From contig JAXLQV010000002.1 of NCBI GenBank assembly GCA_046331465.1, positions 930,001 through 994,000 on the forward strand: a stretch of DNA of 64,000 bases, in the 5' to 3' direction. The notes below the pieces were generated by a model. That model worked only from the letters and a program-made list of their open reading frames with translations. It had not been told where the DNA came from and ran no database searches. This DNA is from UBA5066 sp046331465. GTDB lineage: Bacteria > Acidobacteriota > Thermoanaerobaculia > UBA5066. Position numbers and translations under genes: made by a program. Below are positions 1 through 8,096 of the stretch, one piece after another. How positions within the stretch are numbered: the stretch's first letter is position 1; each line of letters begins with the position of its first letter.

Positions 1-1463
1 ACCGCGAGGGGGACGGAGAGCCCGAGCGCGCAGGGACAGGCGACGACGAGGAGGGCGACGACGCGCTCGAGCGCCACCTCGGGGCCGCGCGAGAGCCAGG
101 CGGCGCCCGTCGCGACGGCGAGGACGAGGAGGGTCTGGACGAAGCGGCGGGCGAGCAGGTCGGTGCGCTGCAGGAGGGCGGGGCGCCGGGAGAGCGCTTC
201 CTGGACGACGGCGAGCAGGGCGCCGATCCGGGTCTTCTCCCCGGCGGCGTCGACGCGCACGACGAGCCGAGCCCCGAGGTTCGTGGCGCCGGCGTTGACG
301 GGGTCGCCCACCCGGACCGGGACGGGGTCGGTCTCGCCCGTCAGGACGGCGTTGTCGAGGGACGAGCGTCCCGCCAGGACGACGCCGTCGACCGGGACGA
401 GCTCCCCGGAGCGGACCTCGACGCGGTCGCCCTGCGAGAGCGCCGCGAGCGGCACCTCTGCCGCCGGGGCGTCCGGACCGTCGCCCGCGAGGCGCCGGGC
501 GAACTCGACGAACGCCGCGCCGCGGAGGCTGTCGGCGCGCTCGAGCGCCGCGCGCTGCGCGCTCCTCTGGACCTGCCGCGCGCCGAGGAGGGCCGCGACG
601 AGCATCGCGAGGGAGTCGAACCAGAGGGGCCCGCTCCCCCGGACCGTGTTCCACGCGCTCGCGGCGAACGCGACGGCGAGGGCCACGGCGACGGGGAGGT
701 CGATGTGGACGAACCGGGCCTTCAGCCCCGCGAGGGCCGTCCGGAAGAAGGGCTGCGCGGAGAAGAGGACGACGGGCACCGCGACGAGGAAGGAGAGCCA
801 GCGGAAGAACGCCTCGAACGGGGAGGCCATCCCCGAGGCCTCTCCGGCGTAGAGCGCCCCGTGCAGGAACATGAGGTTCATGGCGCAGGCCGCCGCGACC
901 CCGAGCCGGGCGAGCGCCTTGCGGTCCTCGACGCGGCGCGCCTCCTGGACGCGCGCCGCGCGGTGGACGTGGGGCGTGTAGCCGAGGCGGTCGAGGGCGC
1001 GGCCGATCGCCGAGAGGCGCGTCGCGCCGGGCCGCCACGTCACCTCCGCGACGGCGCTGCCGAGGTTCAGCCGGACCTCGTCCACGCCGGGGAGCGCCGC
1101 GGGGAGCTTCTCGACGAGCCAGACGCAGGCGGGGCAGTGGACCCCCTCGAGGTAGAGGCGGGTCCGGCAGCGGTCGGCGCCGAGCGGCTCGGTCGCCTCC
1201 CCCTGGAGGGACGCGTCGTCGAAGTCCTCGAAGGAGCGCCCCGTCACGCGCGCCGGCTCGAGGACGCCGTCCTGCTGGTCGACGAGGCGGTAGTACTGGT
1301 CGAAGCCCCACTCCTTCACGAGGGCGTAGACCTGCCGGCAGCCGGAGCAGCAGAACTGCTCCTTCTCCCCCTCGCGAAGGAGCCCGGCGGGGACCGCGAG
1401 GCCGCAGTGCGCGCACGCCACCGGCGCGACGCTCAGCGGACGGCCCTCGCGGGATCGCTTCAC
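1..1463 (-). CDS. ccoI: cbb3 oxidase-associated copper-type P1B ATPase CcoI/FixI, 5' part only
   Basis: This is a heavy-metal P-type ATPase that would move copper across the inner membrane for cbb3 oxidase assembly. About 487 codons are present and the gene continues beyond the left edge. The GTG start at 1463 overlaps the ccoH stop (GTGA). The N-terminus has an extra Cys-rich module (CAHC at residues 17-20, then CCSGC at 38-42), as is usual in CcoI/FixI. An HMA domain with GVHCPAC follows, then transmembrane helices, the actuator motif LTGET, and the transmembrane metal site CPC (ACPCALG) right at the window edge. Position as the last gene of the cco operon supports the oxidase-specific role over general copper export. 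The phosphorylation and nucleotide-binding domains lie outside the window. Confidence 0.9.
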   Translation of the reverse strand, partial: MKRSREGRPLSVAPVACAHCGLAVPAGLLREGEKEQFCCSGCRQVYALVKEWGFDQYYRLVDQQDGVLEPARVTGRSFEDFDDASLQGEATEPLGADRCRTRLYLEGVHCPACVWLVEKLPAALPGVDEVRLNLGSAVAEVTWRPGATRLSAIGRALDRLGYTPHVHRAARVQEARRVEDRKALARLGVAAACAMNLMFLHGALYAGEASGMASPFEAFFRWLSFLVAVPVVLFSAQPFFRTALAGLKARFVHIDLPVAVALAVAFAASAWNTVRGSGPLWFDSLAMLVAALLGARQVQRSAQRAALERADSLRGAAFVEFARRLAGDGPDAPAAEVPLAALSQGDRVEVRSGELVPVDGVVLAGRSSLDNAVLTGETDPVPVRVGDPVNAGATNLGARLVVRVDAAGEKTRIGALLAVVQEALSRRPALLQRTDLLARRFVQTLLVLAVATGAAWLSRGPEVALERVVALLVVACPCALGLSVPLA

Positions 1464-1981
1464 TTCGGCGCGCCCTCCGCGGCGACCTCGATCCGGGCCG
1501 CGTGGACGAAGCGGAGCGCCTCCCGCTTCGCGTCGATCCGGAGCTCCCAGGCGCCCGGCTCGTCGATCCTCACGAGCGAGCGGTAGGTCCCCGGCTCCTG
1601 CGGGATCTCGACGAGGCCGCCGGTCTGGTTGAGGCGGCCGTCCGCGGCGCGGATCGCGTAGAGGAGGCCCGAGAGGCCGGAGACCGGCTTGCCGTCGCGG
1701 TCCGCGACGCGGACGTCGACGGGCCGCGGCATCCCCGCGAAGTGGGGCACGCCCTCGGGGAGCTCGTAGCGGACGCTCCAGCCGAGCTGGCGGCTCGCCG
1801 CCTCGACGGCCTCGTCGGCGTCCCACGCCTTCGCGGCCTCGTAGTACCCCTTGATCGGGCGCGGCGCGTCGGGCCGGGTCGCGACCCAGACGAGGATGCC
1901 GCAGGCGACGACCGACATCGAGAGGAGGCCGCCGATGTAGATCGGCCAGCGGTACTCCGAGATCAGGCGGAGGATCTTCAC
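1460..1981 (-). CDS. ccoH: cbb3 oxidase assembly protein CcoH/FixH
   Basis: A 173-residue protein with one N-terminal transmembrane helix (about residues 12-34) and a periplasmic beta-rich domain, which is the FixH architecture. FixH-type proteins assist maturation of the cbb3 oxidase together with CcoI and CcoG. The GTG start at 1981 overlaps the ccoG stop in a GTGA, and its own stop overlaps the ccoI GTG, so the three genes are translationally coupled. The soluble part contains a pattern of a variable domain followed by an EPGTY...EPGAWELR segment, typical of the family's copper-binding-like fold. A much longer open frame exists upstream in this frame, but it only shadows ccoG. Confidence 0.85.
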   Translation of the reverse strand: MKILRLISEYRWPIYIGGLLSMSVVACGILVWVATRPDAPRPIKGYYEAAKAWDADEAVEAASRQLGWSVRYELPEGVPHFAGMPRPVDVRVADRDGKPVSGLSGLLYAIRAADGRLNQTGGLVEIPQEPGTYRSLVRIDEPGAWELRIDAKREALRFVHAARIEVAAEGAPK

Positions 1982-3486
1982 GGCGCCCCCGAGGCCGGCC
2001 CGGAGTCGTTGAACGGGCCGAGGAGGAGGAACCCGACCTCCTTCCGGAAGCCCTTGTCGGAGCGGACGAGGTAGCGGACGGGGATCTGGCCGTCGACGAA
2101 GACGCCCTGCGGCACGGTCGTCACCGCGTTCACCGTGACGAGCCCGGACGGCTCGACGACGACGGGGGAGTCGCTGACGACGAGGCTCGCCCCCTTCGGG
2201 CTGAGGACCTCGATCGTGAACGTCTGCGTCTGGTCGAGCTGGTTCGTGATCCGCACGCGCTGCTGGTTCGCGACCTGGCCGTCCGGGAGGAGCCGGTACG
2301 GCTCCCGCCCGCCGCGGACGACCTCGACGAGCGCGTCGCCTCGCAGCAGGACGAGCGCGGCGAGGGTCCCCCAGGCGATCGTCAGGAGGACGAGGTACGC
2401 GAGGTTCCGCGGGCGGAGGATGCGGCGGACGCCCCCCTTCTGCTCGCGCTCGGAGGTGTACTTGATGAGGCCGATCGGCTTCTTCTGGCCGATCATCACC
2501 TCCTCGCACGCGTCGACACACTGCGCCGTCCCGATGCACTCGGGCTGCAGGCCGCGGCGGATGTCGGTGCCGGTCGGGCAGGCGTTCACGCAGCTCCGGC
2601 AGTCGATGCAGTCGCCGGCGAGGACGCCGGCGAGCCGGTCCTTCACCTTCACCTTCGGGTCGCCGCGCGGCGCGTCGTAGGCGACGAGGATCGTGTCCTG
2701 GTCGGCCATGACGTTCTGGAGCCGTCCGTAGGGGCACGCGATCGTGCACATCTGGTCGCGGAACCAGCCGAAGTCGAAGAGGATGGCGCCCGTGAGGAGG
2801 GCCATCGTGAAGAGGGCCCCCTTCCAGGCGAGCGGCTCGGACGCGAGACCCCGGAGGAGAGGCCCCCACCCCATGAAGTAGGCGACGAACGTCGAGGCCA
2901 TGAGGAGGGCGACGACCGCCCAGATGGACCACTTCGCCGCCTTGATCGCGACCTTCCGGCCGCTCCAGGGAGCGGCGTTCAGCTTCCGCTGCTTCAGCGG
3001 CCCGCCCTCGAGGAAGGCCTCGATGGGGCGGAAGAGGAACTCGAGGTAGACCGTCTGGGGACAGGCGTACCCGCACCACATCCGCCCGAACGTCGAGCCG
3101 ACGAAGAAGACGGTCACGATGGCGCCGAGGCCGAACGCGGCGAGGAGGAGGTTGTCGGTCGGGTGGAACGTGGCCCCGAAGACGTGGAACCGGCGCGCGT
3201 CGAGGTCGAAGAAGACGGCCGGGAAGCCGCCGACGGGGACGACGGGAAGCGCGACGAAGAGGGCGAAGAGCCCGTACGCGATCGCCCGGCGGACCTTCCA
3301 GAACCGTCCCTTGTGGACGATCGGGTGCATGAACTTCCGCTTCCCGTCCGCCGAGATGCTGTAGAGGAGGTCCTCCTCGGGAGCGACGTCGAAGACGCGC
3401 TCGCGGACCGGCAGCGACCCGGGGGGCGTGGCCGTGGGCGGCTCGGTCCCCGGCGCCTTCGGCGGCTCCGCGACGGCGTTCGCCAC
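1978..3486 (-). CDS. ccoG: cbb3 oxidase accessory ferredoxin-like protein CcoG/FixG
   Basis: A 502-residue polytopic protein with iron-sulfur cluster motifs. FixG-type proteins take part in copper reduction during cbb3 oxidase biogenesis. Visible features in order: a transmembrane helix near residue 60, GYACPQTVYLEFLFRPIE, further helices, CTIACPYGRLQ, then a 4Fe-4S pair with CIDCRSCVNACP and CIGTAQCVDAC, a late helix, and a C-terminal immunoglobulin-like periplasmic domain. The start is GTG at 3486, one base after the ccoP stop. It sits between ccoP and ccoH as in many proteobacterial fixGHI operons. All cluster cysteines expected for the family appear to be present. Confidence 0.9.
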   Translation of the reverse strand: MANAVAEPPKAPGTEPPTATPPGSLPVRERVFDVAPEEDLLYSISADGKRKFMHPIVHKGRFWKVRRAIAYGLFALFVALPVVPVGGFPAVFFDLDARRFHVFGATFHPTDNLLLAAFGLGAIVTVFFVGSTFGRMWCGYACPQTVYLEFLFRPIEAFLEGGPLKQRKLNAAPWSGRKVAIKAAKWSIWAVVALLMASTFVAYFMGWGPLLRGLASEPLAWKGALFTMALLTGAILFDFGWFRDQMCTIACPYGRLQNVMADQDTILVAYDAPRGDPKVKVKDRLAGVLAGDCIDCRSCVNACPTGTDIRRGLQPECIGTAQCVDACEEVMIGQKKPIGLIKYTSEREQKGGVRRILRPRNLAYLVLLTIAWGTLAALVLLRGDALVEVVRGGREPYRLLPDGQVANQQRVRITNQLDQTQTFTIEVLSPKGASLVVSDSPVVVEPSGLVTVNAVTTVPQGVFVDGQIPVRYLVRSDKGFRKEVGFLLLGPFNDSGPASGAP

Positions 3487-3487
3487 G

Positions 3488-4075
3488 TCAGCTCCCCGGG
3501 ATCGGCTCGGGTACGACGGGGTCGCCCTCGGCGGGCTTCGGGTTCGGCGGGTTCGACCCCTGCAGGCTCCGCACGTAGGAGACGAGCGCCGAGAGCTCCT
3601 CGGGACGGACGGCGCGGCCCCAGGGCGGCATCCCCTTCGCCGGCCAGCCCTTCGCGATCGTCTGGAAGATCTGCTCGACCTGCCCGCCGTGGATCCAGCG
3701 GTCGTCCGTGAGGTTCGGGCCGATGAGCCCCTGCGCCTGGGCTCCGTGGCAGGGGGCGCACGACTTCGCGAAGCGGGCGGCCCCCACCTCGAGCACGGCG
3801 GGGTTCTTCGCCCCGGCCAGGAGCTCCCCGGCTTTCGGCGGCACGATCGGGTGCGCGTCGAAGTGCGCCTGGACGGCGGCGACCGACTGCTGGGTCTCGG
3901 CCCGGTACTCCGCCTCCATCGACCCCTCGCCGAAGCTGAGGGCGTAGAAGATGAGGTAGGCGGCCGAGAAGACGAGCGAGCCCCACCAGATGGCCATGAG
4001 CCAGCCCGGCATCGGGTTGTCGTATTCCTTGATCCCGTCGAGCTCGTGAAGAACCTTGTCCTCGAACTGTGCCAT
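3488..4075 (-). CDS. ccoP: cbb3-type oxidase subunit III CcoP, single-haem form
   Basis: A 195-residue membrane-anchored cytochrome c subunit that passes electrons to the oxidase core. The N-terminus carries the typical NPMPGWW-like CcoP segment (NPMPGWLMAIWWG, residues 20-32) and one transmembrane helix. Only one haem-c motif is present, CAPCH at residues 106-110, with a likely distal ligand Met149 in GMPPWG. Canonical CcoP has about 300 residues and two haem sites, so this protein lacks one cytochrome domain. The frame is intact and the C-terminal tail is rich in Pro and Glu. The ATG at 4075 is preceded by GAGGGGAAC, a reasonable ribosome site. It is in one operon with ccoNO, ccoQ and ccoG. 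Confidence 0.88.
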   Translation of the reverse strand: MAQFEDKVLHELDGIKEYDNPMPGWLMAIWWGSLVFSAAYLIFYALSFGEGSMEAEYRAETQQSVAAVQAHFDAHPIVPPKAGELLAGAKNPAVLEVGAARFAKSCAPCHGAQAQGLIGPNLTDDRWIHGGQVEQIFQTIAKGWPAKGMPPWGRAVRPEELSALVSYVRSLQGSNPPNPKPAEGDPVVPEPIPGS

Positions 4076-4087
4076 GTTCCCCTCTCG

Positions 4088-4291
4088 TCAGGCTCTCGGG
4101 CTCGCGCCCAGGGGGAGTTCACCCGTGGCTTCGCCGTCCCCCTCGAGGGGAAGGCGGGCCTGCGCGTCCAGCTCCTCGGGCCGGGCCCGGAAGGTCCGCA
4201 CCGCGACGACGAGCCAGACGGCGAAGAAGAAGAGCATCGAGGCGACCGCCCAGGCGGACGCCCCGGTCCGGGAGACGAGCTCCTGCAGCAT
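4088..4291 (-). CDS. ccoQ: CcoQ-like small oxidase subunit
   Basis: A 67-residue protein with one transmembrane helix (about residues 12-32, AWAVASMLFFFAVWLVVAV) followed by a short charged tail. Size, single helix and position between ccoO and ccoP match CcoQ/FixQ, a small subunit that stabilises the cbb3 complex. Start ATG at 4291 lies two bases after the ccoNO stop. Primary sequence in this family is poorly conserved, so the assignment rests mainly on context. Confidence 0.7.
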   Translation of the reverse strand: MLQELVSRTGASAWAVASMLFFFAVWLVVAVRTFRARPEELDAQARLPLEGDGEATGELPLGASPRA

Positions 4292-4293
4292 CG

Positions 4294-6540
4294 CTACCTC
4301 GAGCCGACCGCGGCCGGGGCCGCGGCGGCCGCGGCGGCAACCGGAACGACGGGCGCCTGGGGCTCCACCTTCTTCCAGCGGATGTCGGTCCCGAGCCGCT
4401 GCAGGTACGCCGTGAGCGCGACGATCTCCTTGTCCGCCAGCCCCTTCGGGCCCCGCTGGGCCTCGACCTCGGCGGCGATCTTCCTGGCCTGGTCCTCGAT
4501 CGCGGCCGGGGCGCTCTCGATCTCGCCGTCCGTGTACGGGACGCCGACGGCGCGGAGCGCGCGCATCTTCGCGCCGATGCTCCCGACGTCGACGGGGCTG
4601 GTCAGGAGGTGCGGGTACTGGGGCATGACCGATCCCGGCGTCGTCGAGCGGGGGTTCTTCATGTGACGGACGTGCCAGAGCGAGGGGTACTTCCCGCCGA
4701 CGCGGAGGAGGTCCGGCCCGGTCCGCTTCGAGCCCCACTGGAACGGGTGGTCGTAGACGTACTCGCCCGCCTTCGAGTACTCGCCGTAGCGCTCCGTCTC
4801 GTACCGGAACGGCCGGACGAGCTGGGAGTGGCAGTTGTAGCAGCCCTCGCGCATGTAGATGTCGCGCCCGAGGACCTCGAGCGGCGTGTAGGGCTTGACG
4901 CTCGCGATCTCCTTGACGTTCTCCTTGTTGAAGAACATCGGGATCGCCTCGACGAGCGAGCCGACGGCGAGAGCGAGCGCGGTGAGGACCGTGAACGTGA
5001 CGACGCGACCCTCGAGGACCCGGTGGACGCCGTGGCGGAGGGAGTGCTGGAAGCGGTAGAGCGCGTGGTCGTAGGTGTTCGCGGGAGTGACGGCGCCCGG
5101 GGCCGAGAGGTCGGCCACGAGCGGCGGCGCGTTCACCTCGGGCTCCTCGGCGAAGTTCGCCGGGGCGCTCCGGATCGTCTTGAAGATGTTCCAGACGAGG
5201 AGGAGGAGGCCCGAGAAGAAGAGGAGCGCCGCCACGAGGCGGACCCAGTAGAGCGGGACGATCTTGATGACGGTCTCGATGAAGTCGGGGTAGACGAGGC
5301 GGCCGTCGGGCTCGAAGGCGCGCCACATCGCCCACTGCGTGATGCCGGCGACCCACATCGAGACCTGGTAGAGGATCAGGCCGACCGTCGCGATCCAGAA
5401 GTGCGCCGTCGCGAGCCTCCTGGAGAAGAGCTCCGTCTTCCAGAGCCTCGGGACGGCCCAGTAGAGGATCCCGAACGAGAGGAACGCGTTCCAGCCGAGG
5501 GCGCCCGCGTGGACGTGCCCGATCGTCCAGTCGGTGAAGTGCGAGACCGCGTTCACCGACTTGATCGACATCATCGGGCCTTCGAACGTCGACATGCCGT
5601 AGTAGGTCACGGCGACGACCATGAACTTCAGGATCGGGTCCTCGCGCAGCTTGTGCCAGGCGCCGCGGAGCGTGAAGAAGCCGTTGACCATGCCGCCCCA
5701 GGAGGGCATCCAGAGGATGAGCGAGAAGAGCATGCCGAGCGTCGAGGCCCACTCCGGGACGGCCGAGTAGTGGAGGTGGTGCGGCCCCGCCCAGATGTAG
5801 ACGAAGACGAGCGACCAGAAGTGCATGATCGACAGCCGGTAGCTGAAGACCGGCCGTTCCGCCGCCTTCGGCAGGTAGTAGTACATGAGGCCGAGGAACG
5901 GCGTCGTCAGGAAGAACGCGACGGCGTTGTGGCCGTACCACCACTGCATCAGCGCGTCCTTGACGCCGGCGTAGGCCGAGTAGCTCCCGAGCCAGGAGTA
6001 GGGCATCGCCATGCTGTTGCCGACGTGGAGGATCGTCACCGCCACGATCGTCGCGATGTAGAACCAGATCGCGACGTAGAGGTGCTTCTCGCGCCGGATC
6101 GCGATCGTCCCGAAGAAGTTGACCGCGAACGTCACCCAGATGAGCGCGATGGCGATGTCGATCGGCCAGGCGAGCTCGGCGTACTCCTTGGCCTGCGTGA
6201 AGCCGGTCGGGAGGGTGAGGGCCGCCGACACGATGATGAGCTGCCAGCCCCAGAAGTGGATCTTCGAGAGGACGTCGCTGAAGAGGCGCGTCTTGAGCAG
6301 CCTCTGCATCGAGTGGTAGGTCCCCGCGAAGATGATGTTTCCGCAGAACGCGAAGATGACCGCGTTCGTGTGGAGCGGCCGGAGCCGTCCGAACGTGAGG
6401 AACGGCGCGAGGTTCAGCCCCGGCATGAAGAGCATGGCCGCGATCAGGACGCCCACGAGCATGCCGACCACGGCCCAGACCACGGCGGCCAGGAAGAAGA
6501 GCCGCGGGGTTCGATCGTCATAGCGCACGGTGTTGCTCAT
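4294..6540 (-). CDS. ccoNO: cbb3-type cytochrome c oxidase, fused catalytic subunit I and cytochrome subunit II (CcoN-CcoO)
   Basis: A 748-residue fusion of the catalytic CcoN subunit with the monohaem CcoO subunit of the high-affinity oxygen reductase. The CcoN part (about residues 1-510) has the haem ligand region HTNAV (His57), the copper-site histidines in WYGHNAV and GPHHLHYS, and GHVHAGALGWN. The CcoO part has a transmembrane anchor, haem motif CYNCH at residues 567-571 followed by SQLVRP, and a methionine in GSVMPQYP. In most bacteria these are two genes. Here the frame runs through a linker rich in Ala and Pro with no stop. ATG at 6540 follows a GGGAG ribosome site. A tail of alanines near the C-terminus is a low-complexity oddity. 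This is the first gene of the cco operon. Confidence 0.95.
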   Translation of the reverse strand: MSNTVRYDDRTPRLFFLAAVVWAVVGMLVGVLIAAMLFMPGLNLAPFLTFGRLRPLHTNAVIFAFCGNIIFAGTYHSMQRLLKTRLFSDVLSKIHFWGWQLIIVSAALTLPTGFTQAKEYAELAWPIDIAIALIWVTFAVNFFGTIAIRREKHLYVAIWFYIATIVAVTILHVGNSMAMPYSWLGSYSAYAGVKDALMQWWYGHNAVAFFLTTPFLGLMYYYLPKAAERPVFSYRLSIMHFWSLVFVYIWAGPHHLHYSAVPEWASTLGMLFSLILWMPSWGGMVNGFFTLRGAWHKLREDPILKFMVVAVTYYGMSTFEGPMMSIKSVNAVSHFTDWTIGHVHAGALGWNAFLSFGILYWAVPRLWKTELFSRRLATAHFWIATVGLILYQVSMWVAGITQWAMWRAFEPDGRLVYPDFIETVIKIVPLYWVRLVAALLFFSGLLLLVWNIFKTIRSAPANFAEEPEVNAPPLVADLSAPGAVTPANTYDHALYRFQHSLRHGVHRVLEGRVVTFTVLTALALAVGSLVEAIPMFFNKENVKEIASVKPYTPLEVLGRDIYMREGCYNCHSQLVRPFRYETERYGEYSKAGEYVYDHPFQWGSKRTGPDLLRVGGKYPSLWHVRHMKNPRSTTPGSVMPQYPHLLTSPVDVGSIGAKMRALRAVGVPYTDGEIESAPAAIEDQARKIAAEVEAQRGPKGLADKEIVALTAYLQRLGTDIRWKKVEPQAPVVPVAAAAAAAPAAVGSR

Positions 6541-6949
6541 CGATCTCCCATCCTGTTTCGGTGCGTTCCCGGGGCGCGTGAGCCGGTGCGGACGAGGCCC
6601 GTCCGGCCGGCGGGGAGGCGGTGGGACCCGCTGCGGGAGCGGGATGGAGGCATGCCGGCGAGAGACGCCGGGGCGTCCGGAGAGGGCGGGAGCTTGTTCG
6701 CGGGAGCTACGAGCGCACACCTTCTCTCCCGGGCGAAGGGCCCGCGACGCGGAAGGAGAATGGCTGAACTCCCCGACAAACGGCCCCCCTCGACGCTCGG
6801 ATCCGAGTCCGAGTGCGAGTCGCAATGTTCCGCCCCGCTGCCCTGCAGCACCATCATTCAAAGACTTCAAATCCGGACCAGATCGGACCGGATGGCGGCT
6901 CATCGCAATGAGGACCCGATCGGGGCCCCGTTTCGGGAAATGCTGAAAT

Positions 6950-6981
6950 GACGAGAGTTTTGAAATTTTCGCGCTCTCGTC
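6950..6981. repeat. inverted repeat, 8-bp arms
   Basis: GACGAGAG at 6950-6957 is mirrored perfectly by CTCTCGTC at 6974-6981 around an AT-rich 16-base spacer (TTTTGAAATTTTCGCG). There is no T-run after either arm, so an intrinsic terminator is unlikely. A binding site or a promoter-proximal structure for the cco transcript is more likely. Confidence 0.45.
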
Positions 6982-7004
6982 GCAACAAAGTGGGCTCGAA
7001 GGAG

Positions 7005-7022
7005 CTGATGCGGATGCATCAG
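7005..7022. repeat. inverted repeat, 6-bp arms
   Basis: CTGATG at 7005-7010 and CATCAG at 7017-7022 form a perfect dyad with a 6-base spacer inside the AT-richer part of the cco upstream region. Possible regulator site, with no known match that I can assert. Confidence 0.35.
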
Positions 7023-7112
7023 GCGAACGCGAATCCGGTCCGTTTTCGAACTCGCGCGGCGTGGGGCGGGGCAGGAGCCGGAACCGTCCCGTCCGTCGTT
7101 CTCGGGGTAGAC

Positions 7113-7130
7113 ACCGAACGAGCGTTCGGT
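7113..7130. promoter_or_regulatory. TetR-type operator-like palindrome
   Basis: ACCGAACG at 7113-7120 and CGTTCGGT at 7123-7130 form a perfect 8+2+8 palindrome. CCGAACG-N2-CGTTCGG is the style of site commonly bound by TetR-family repressors. No TetR gene is present in the window. The site is about 570 bp upstream of ccoNO and just past the 3' end of the MBL hydrolase gene, so the target promoter is not obvious. Confidence 0.45.
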
Positions 7131-7179
7131 CGTCGCGGGCCGCGCTTCCCCTTCGCCGCGCGGAGGAACTCCTGCCCCT

Positions 7180-8082
7180 TCAGCCCGCGGACGCCAGAGC
7201 GCGGTCCACCTCGACGCGGTGCCGCGGTCCCTCGAGGATCGACCGGACGAGGTTCGCGGTCGTCACGTCGCCGAACGTGATGACGAAGAACGTCGACGAG
7301 GGCTCGATCCCGAGCTCGCGGACGATCCGCCGCACCGAGCGCCCCTTCGCGCGCGACGCCTTCACGCGCCCCTCGAGCTCCCGGAGCCAGGCGAGCTTGC
7401 CGCGGATCGCCTCCTTCCCGCCGGTGAAGCGGGGGCGGTGCGCGCAGAGGAGGGCGTCGAAGTCGAGCGCGAGGAAGCGCTCGAGCGTCGCACAGCTGTC
7501 GTGGAAGTCCTCGTCGCCCCGGAAGACCTTCACCTTCTCGGCGGCGAAGGCGTCGCCGGAGAGGAGCCAGCCGCGCTCGGGAACGTGGAGCGCGAGCTGG
7601 TCGACCGAGTGGCCCGAAGCGGGGACGACGCGCGCCACGAGGCGCCCGAGAGGCACCTCGGCGGCGACCTCGCGCGCCGCGACGGGATCGGCCTCGCCCC
7701 AGAGGACGTGCTGGTAGAAGCGGCGGGGGAGGTCGTGCGCGACGAGCTTCACGCCCGGGGCCGTCGCGAGGACCTCGGCGCCGAGCGCGGCGATCCGGGC
7801 CGCGTTGCCCGAGTGGTCCTCGTGGTGGTGGGTCAGGACGACGCGCCCCACCTTCGCCCTCCGCGCCGCGGCCTCGACCTCGTCGCCGACGGACGAGATC
7901 CCCGTGTCGACGAGGGTGTCCCCGATCGCGTAGCAGAAGACCGGGAGGATCTCGTTCCCGCGGTAGGTCCGCGCCATCCGGAGGACGGTCGCGTCCTCGA
8001 AGCGCGTCGACGAGAAGTTGTGTCCCGCCGGGAACGGGAAGCGCCGCCAGAGCGGGTCGAGGAGGTGGTAGAGCGGCCTCAC
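7180..8082 (-). CDS. metallo-beta-lactamase fold hydrolase
   Basis: A 300-residue MBL-fold protein. The zinc motif THHHEDHSG follows a GDTLVDTGIS segment, and later zinc-ligand regions are visible in PASGHSVDQ and LSGDAF, then CAHRPRF. It has no signal peptide, so it is likely cytosolic. The C-terminal 60 residues contain a helical segment resembling the winged-helix tail seen in LACTB2-like MBL proteins, followed by TTANLVRSILEG. The GTG at 8082 lies 14 bases after the amylase stop with GAGGG just upstream, so the two genes are probably co-transcribed. Substrate unknown; a thioester or ester hydrolase is the usual guess for this branch. Confidence 0.8.
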   Translation of the reverse strand: MRPLYHLLDPLWRRFPFPAGHNFSSTRFEDATVLRMARTYRGNEILPVFCYAIGDTLVDTGISSVGDEVEAAARRAKVGRVVLTHHHEDHSGNAARIAALGAEVLATAPGVKLVAHDLPRRFYQHVLWGEADPVAAREVAAEVPLGRLVARVVPASGHSVDQLALHVPERGWLLSGDAFAAEKVKVFRGDEDFHDSCATLERFLALDFDALLCAHRPRFTGGKEAIRGKLAWLRELEGRVKASRAKGRSVRRIVRELGIEPSSTFFVITFGDVTTANLVRSILEGPRHRVEVDRALASAG

Positions 8083-8096
8083 GCGCCCTCGGGCGC

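Larger units (their letters stand above)
6541..7179. promoter_or_regulatory. 639-bp gene-free control region upstream of the cco operon
   Basis: No plausible gene is seen on either strand between the ccoNO start and the end of the MBL hydrolase gene, both of which read leftward. The right half, about 6840-7050, is clearly less GC-rich than the surroundings and holds several dyads: CTCAT/ATGAG at 6899-6912, 8-bp arms at 6950-6981, 6-bp arms at 7005-7022 and an 18-bp operator-like palindrome at 7113-7130. The cco promoter should be here. I looked for an FNR/Anr box (TTGAT-N4-ATCAA) and saw none. Confidence 0.5.

Noticed and set aside
6537..6946. Short open frames on both strands between ccoNO and the MBL gene
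   Set aside because: Low-complexity products and no ribosome sites; the region looks regulatory.
4069..6951. Plus-strand open frame of 960 codons opposite ccoNO
   Set aside because: Complement of the oxidase gene; composition rich in Arg, Asp, Glu and Val without any motif.
6541..7179. FNR/Anr box for the cco operon
   Set aside because: No TTGAT-N4-ATCAA or close variant was found; the dyads seen have different sequence.
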